Positions 61,919 through 64,000 of a DNA stretch of 64,000 bases are shown in pieces. The stretch is from CAVSMC01 sp963728935. Its GTDB lineage: Bacteria > Pseudomonadota > Gammaproteobacteria > Burkholderiales > Casimicrobiaceae. The position numbers and the translations under genes are program-made. The stretch's first letter is position 1, and each line of letters opens with the position of its first letter. The stretch is from assembly GCA_963728935.1 (NCBI GenBank), contig CAVSMC010000001.1, forward strand, positions 4,464,001 to 4,528,000, in the 5' to 3' direction. Under the pieces are notes generated by a model, which worked only from the letters and a program-made list of their open reading frames with translations, was not told the DNA's origin and searched no databases.

Positions 61919-62372
61919 ATGGCCATAACACACGCCGCTCCAGGCGAGGTCATCGATGTTCGCGGCCCGGAGCGGGACCATCCGACCCGCGGACTCGAAA
62001 ACGCTGATCAGGACCGACCATCTCGAAATCTTCCGCTACGCACTCCCCGCCGGAAAGGTGATCGACACTCACACCGCCGCAGGGTTGATGGTGGTCCAAT
62101 GCCACGAAGGCACGGTCGAATTCACGGCCCTCGGCAACACCCGGCAGCTCACGCCCGGCACGATGCTCTATCTGCCGGACCACGACGCCTCGGCCTCGTT
62201 TTCGGCCACGCCTATCGGGCCATGGCACTCGATTCCGCGATTCCCAGCGAATTCGGCTGGTGACGGCAGTCTGCGTTCGCAGCTGTCCGCCGTTCCTGGT
62301 CTGAGTTACTGGCCTCAGCTCGTCACGATGATCGGTCCTGTCGTTGATCATAGGCTGCGCCGGCACGACTGA
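61919..62372 (+). pseudogene. frameshifted cupin-domain protein
   Basis: The proper start (MAITHAAPGEVIDVR, after a GCGAGG site) is in one frame and the cupin barrel in another: SKTLIRTDHLEIFRYALPAGKVIDTHTAAGLMVVQCHEGTVEFTALGNTRQLTPGTMLYLPDHDASASFSA. The switch is near 61,965-61,985. The expected last strand of the barrel is also lost (TPIGPWHSIPRF instead). Intact relatives are about 110 residues and may bind small metabolites. Confidence 0.75.
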
Positions 62373-62547
62373 AATACTGTTACCGCCGGACCCATTGCGG
62401 TACAGGTCAATACCGTCGGCGATCGTGTCGCGGAATCCGATGACGCCGATGATCACGCCGAAGGTCAACGCCGTACGCGATCGTGCAGCCGAGTCCGATC
62501 ACGACGGCGACCGCGCCGATAATCGCGATGACAGTCAGATGTAACAT
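62373..62547 (-). pseudogene. frameshifted small membrane protein
   Basis: From an ATG at 62547: MLHLTVIAIIGAVAVVIGLGCTIAYG; after a one-base slip near 62,468 the other frame continues TFGVIIGVIGFRDTIADGIDLYRNG. Joined, this gives one hydrophobic protein with two glycine-rich helices. The remaining bases to 62691 hold nothing else. Confidence 0.5.
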
Positions 62548-62691
62548 CGTGCTGCAAAAGGATGTGCTCGGGCGGCGCCACAGGATCGTTCCTGCTGCCC
62601 GAGCAACGTGAGCTCGTTTTGCCTTGGATGACACTTCATGATTAGCCGCAATTGGAGAGCATGTTCACCAAGCACGGTTGTGGCCGACCTA

Positions 62692-63141
62692 CTATCTTGA
62701 TCGCGAGGCGGCGGACTGCCGTCCGATCGCCATCGCAATCAGCGACGCGCCGATTGCGGTCATCGCCATTGCATCCTGCGAAAGCATCGAAAAGAGTGCG
62801 TCGATGACGTGCGGGTTGCTTTGCTCGACGTATCGCGCCAGCTCGTAGATCTGGCCCGACGTAAGACGCGCCGCGTCGTCGAGCGATATCGGTATTTCCG
62901 GCCACCGCGTGCGCTCGACGTACTTCGCGAAGATGCCTCCGCCGAGGACCGCCAAAGCCAACGGTCCGACAGCGCCGAGCAGGCGGCTCAGCAACCGTAC
63001 CTTGAATGCGATTCCAAGCTTGTCGAATGCGGCCGCGATGATGGCGGGCGCTGACACGGTGTCCGACAAGCCAGCGGCCGACGACGAGACGACCGGCGTC
63101 GCATCCGTTTTGTCCGCCGGGTGGATCAGCTCCGAAGACAT
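62692..63141 (-). CDS. hypothetical membrane protein
   Basis: A 149-residue protein. A polar N-terminus (SSELIHPADKTDATPVVSSSAAGLSD) is followed by a central amphipathic/hydrophobic segment (FKVRLLSRLLGAVGPLALAVLGGGIFAKYV). Then comes a helical domain (EIPISLDDAARLTSGQIYELARYVEQSNPHVIDALFSMLSQDAMAMTAIGASLIAMAIG) ending in a second hydrophobic helix. No recognised family; role unknown. Ribosome site weak. Confidence 0.65.
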   Translation of the reverse strand: MSSELIHPADKTDATPVVSSSAAGLSDTVSAPAIIAAAFDKLGIAFKVRLLSRLLGAVGPLALAVLGGGIFAKYVERTRWPEIPISLDDAARLTSGQIYELARYVEQSNPHVIDALFSMLSQDAMAMTAIGASLIAMAIGRQSAASRSR

Positions 63142-63529
63142 CCTACTCTTGTTCCCGCCAAGTCCTACTTACGTCCCAAGGGTCGACCGCTCGCCGCTGA
63201 CGCATGCACCGCTTCGCGTCGGCCGCGTGGTCGACGGTATCCACCAGGAAAGGCGATTGGCTGCGAGCGTAGGCCTTTCAAATTTCACGCCGGTTGCGAC
63301 AAGCTATCGCTCGCGTTACAGTTGAAACATTGCGCGGCAGACCGCGCGACGCCGGGGAACAGGCGCGCGCCTTGCTCGCACAGTTCGGCGCCGCAATGTC
63401 ATCGAAGAAAAGCGTGCACGTTCCTGGCGCCAGTATCTCGCGAAGCCCTAGGCGCCGGTGCCATGGATGCTCGAGAGCCGTAATCGCGCTGCAGCGCGGC
63501 CGTTACACGGAACGGCGGTGATCGTGGCA
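63142..63529. other. intergenic region, no gene supported
   Basis: About 390 bases. A plus-strand frame (63294-63521) starting MRQAIARVTVETLRGRPRDAG has no recognised family or ribosome site. It may be the eroded upstream part of the P-type ATPase remnant. Confidence 0.35.
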
Positions 63530-64000
63530 CTGAGATCAGCGGCGATGCACGGCGCGTCATCAAGGGCGCTGCCATCGCCGTCGTCTAGCTCTGCATCATC
63601 GACGCGAAACAGCGCAGCGCGCTGAATTGCCTCAGCAGCAACTCGCCGCCGACGGCACGCGCGTGCTCGCCGTCGTGCGCACCGGCCGCGAGGTGCACCG
63701 GCGCATGCTGACCTACACGCTGAACACGACGCTCAAGACATTCGAGATCGTCGTGTTCCTGACCGTCGGTCTGCTTCTCACGGGCGGCTTGATCGTGTCG
63801 CCCACGCTGATCGTGCTGCTGCTGTTCACCAACGACTCGTCACGATGGCCATCGCCACCGACCGCGCGCAGCCCGCGCCACTGCCTCAGCGGTGGCGCGT
63901 GAGCAGGTTGATCGGTTGATCGCGGATGAGTCGCGTTTGCCGGGGTGTCGCTGCTGTTCTCGCTCGCGCTGTACGGATGGGCGCGCGGTACGCAAGGACT
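63530..64000 (+). pseudogene. P-type (plasma-membrane H+-ATPase-like) ATPase remnant, continues beyond the window
   Basis: Fragments in three frames: GDARRVIKGAAIAVV then a stop; LAADGTRVLAVVRTGREVHRRMLTYTLNTTLKTFEIVVFLTVGLLLTGGLIVSPTLIVLLLFTND; then VTMAIATDRAQPAPLPQRWRVSRLI; then FAGVSLLFSLALYGWARGTQG. These are the nucleotide-binding-domain end and the C-terminal membrane helices of a P3-type ATPase. The phosphorylation/hinge domain between TRVLAV and VRTGREVHRRM is missing, and at least two frameshifts follow. The protein cannot be functional. Confidence 0.82.

Overview
The window looks like chromosomal or chromid DNA of a Burkholderiaceae bacterium (Burkholderia/Paraburkholderia/Caballeronia type). 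The basis is high GC with strong GC3 bias, an NdvB-type glucan synthase, N-type ATPase genes in the order beta-epsilon-Q-R-a-c-b-alpha-gamma, and many small stress proteins of types common in that family. No tRNA, rRNA or CRISPR array was seen.

Layout: 1-4282, 5'-proximal half of a cyclic beta-glucan synthase gene that leaves the window on the left. 4.6-10.6 kb, small envelope/stress genes (ferritin-like, BON lipoprotein, DUF3309, CsbD, lipoprotein, transglutaminase-like) plus a GNAT acetyltransferase and a REC-PAS-GGDEF protein. 10.7-13.2 kb, a FecR-domain exported protein with a proline-rich tail made of 150-bp tandem repeats. 13.4-19.3 kb, three CRP/FNR regulators, a single-domain response regulator and small membrane/stress proteins. 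20-26.4 kb, a cation efflux transporter, SagB-type oxidoreductase, cyclopropane fatty acid synthase and an exported protein. 26.5-28.7 kb, groES-groEL with a sigma-32-like promoter and a strong terminator. 29-33.6 kb, a hemerythrin, a histidine kinase, and broken genes. 34-44.4 kb, one long minus-strand operon: SpoIIAA-like protein, the nine-gene N-ATPase, phosphate acetyltransferase, acetate kinase and a PHA-type alpha/beta hydrolase. 44.5-52.6 kb, an accessory stretch with three transposase remnants, a patatin, a rhodanese, a sulfotransferase and an S8 protease with an overlapping 80-residue partner. 52.7-61.3 kb, exported proteins (beta-propeller, SYLF, EF-hand, M16 peptidase, pentapeptide repeats). 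61.4-64 kb, degraded genes including a P-type ATPase remnant running off the right edge.

How it may fit together (inference): acetate kinase/phosphotransacetylase substrate-level phosphorylation, an extra rotary ATPase, a PHA-type hydrolase, chaperonin, hemerythrin, FNR-type regulators and FNR-like boxes (14-mers near 5.8, 28.8, 46.7 and 61.5 kb) suggest a low-oxygen/energy-stress survival region. It recalls, from memory, the low-oxygen-activated (lxa) locus of Burkholderia cenocepacia.

A second theme is gene damage. At least eight genes are frameshifted or truncated (pta, rhodanese, cupin, glycine-zipper protein, small membrane protein, regulatory-domain protein, ABC ATPase, P-type ATPase). 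Either the region is decaying or the assembly carries indel errors. The single-G loss in a G run in pta makes the second explanation worth testing first.
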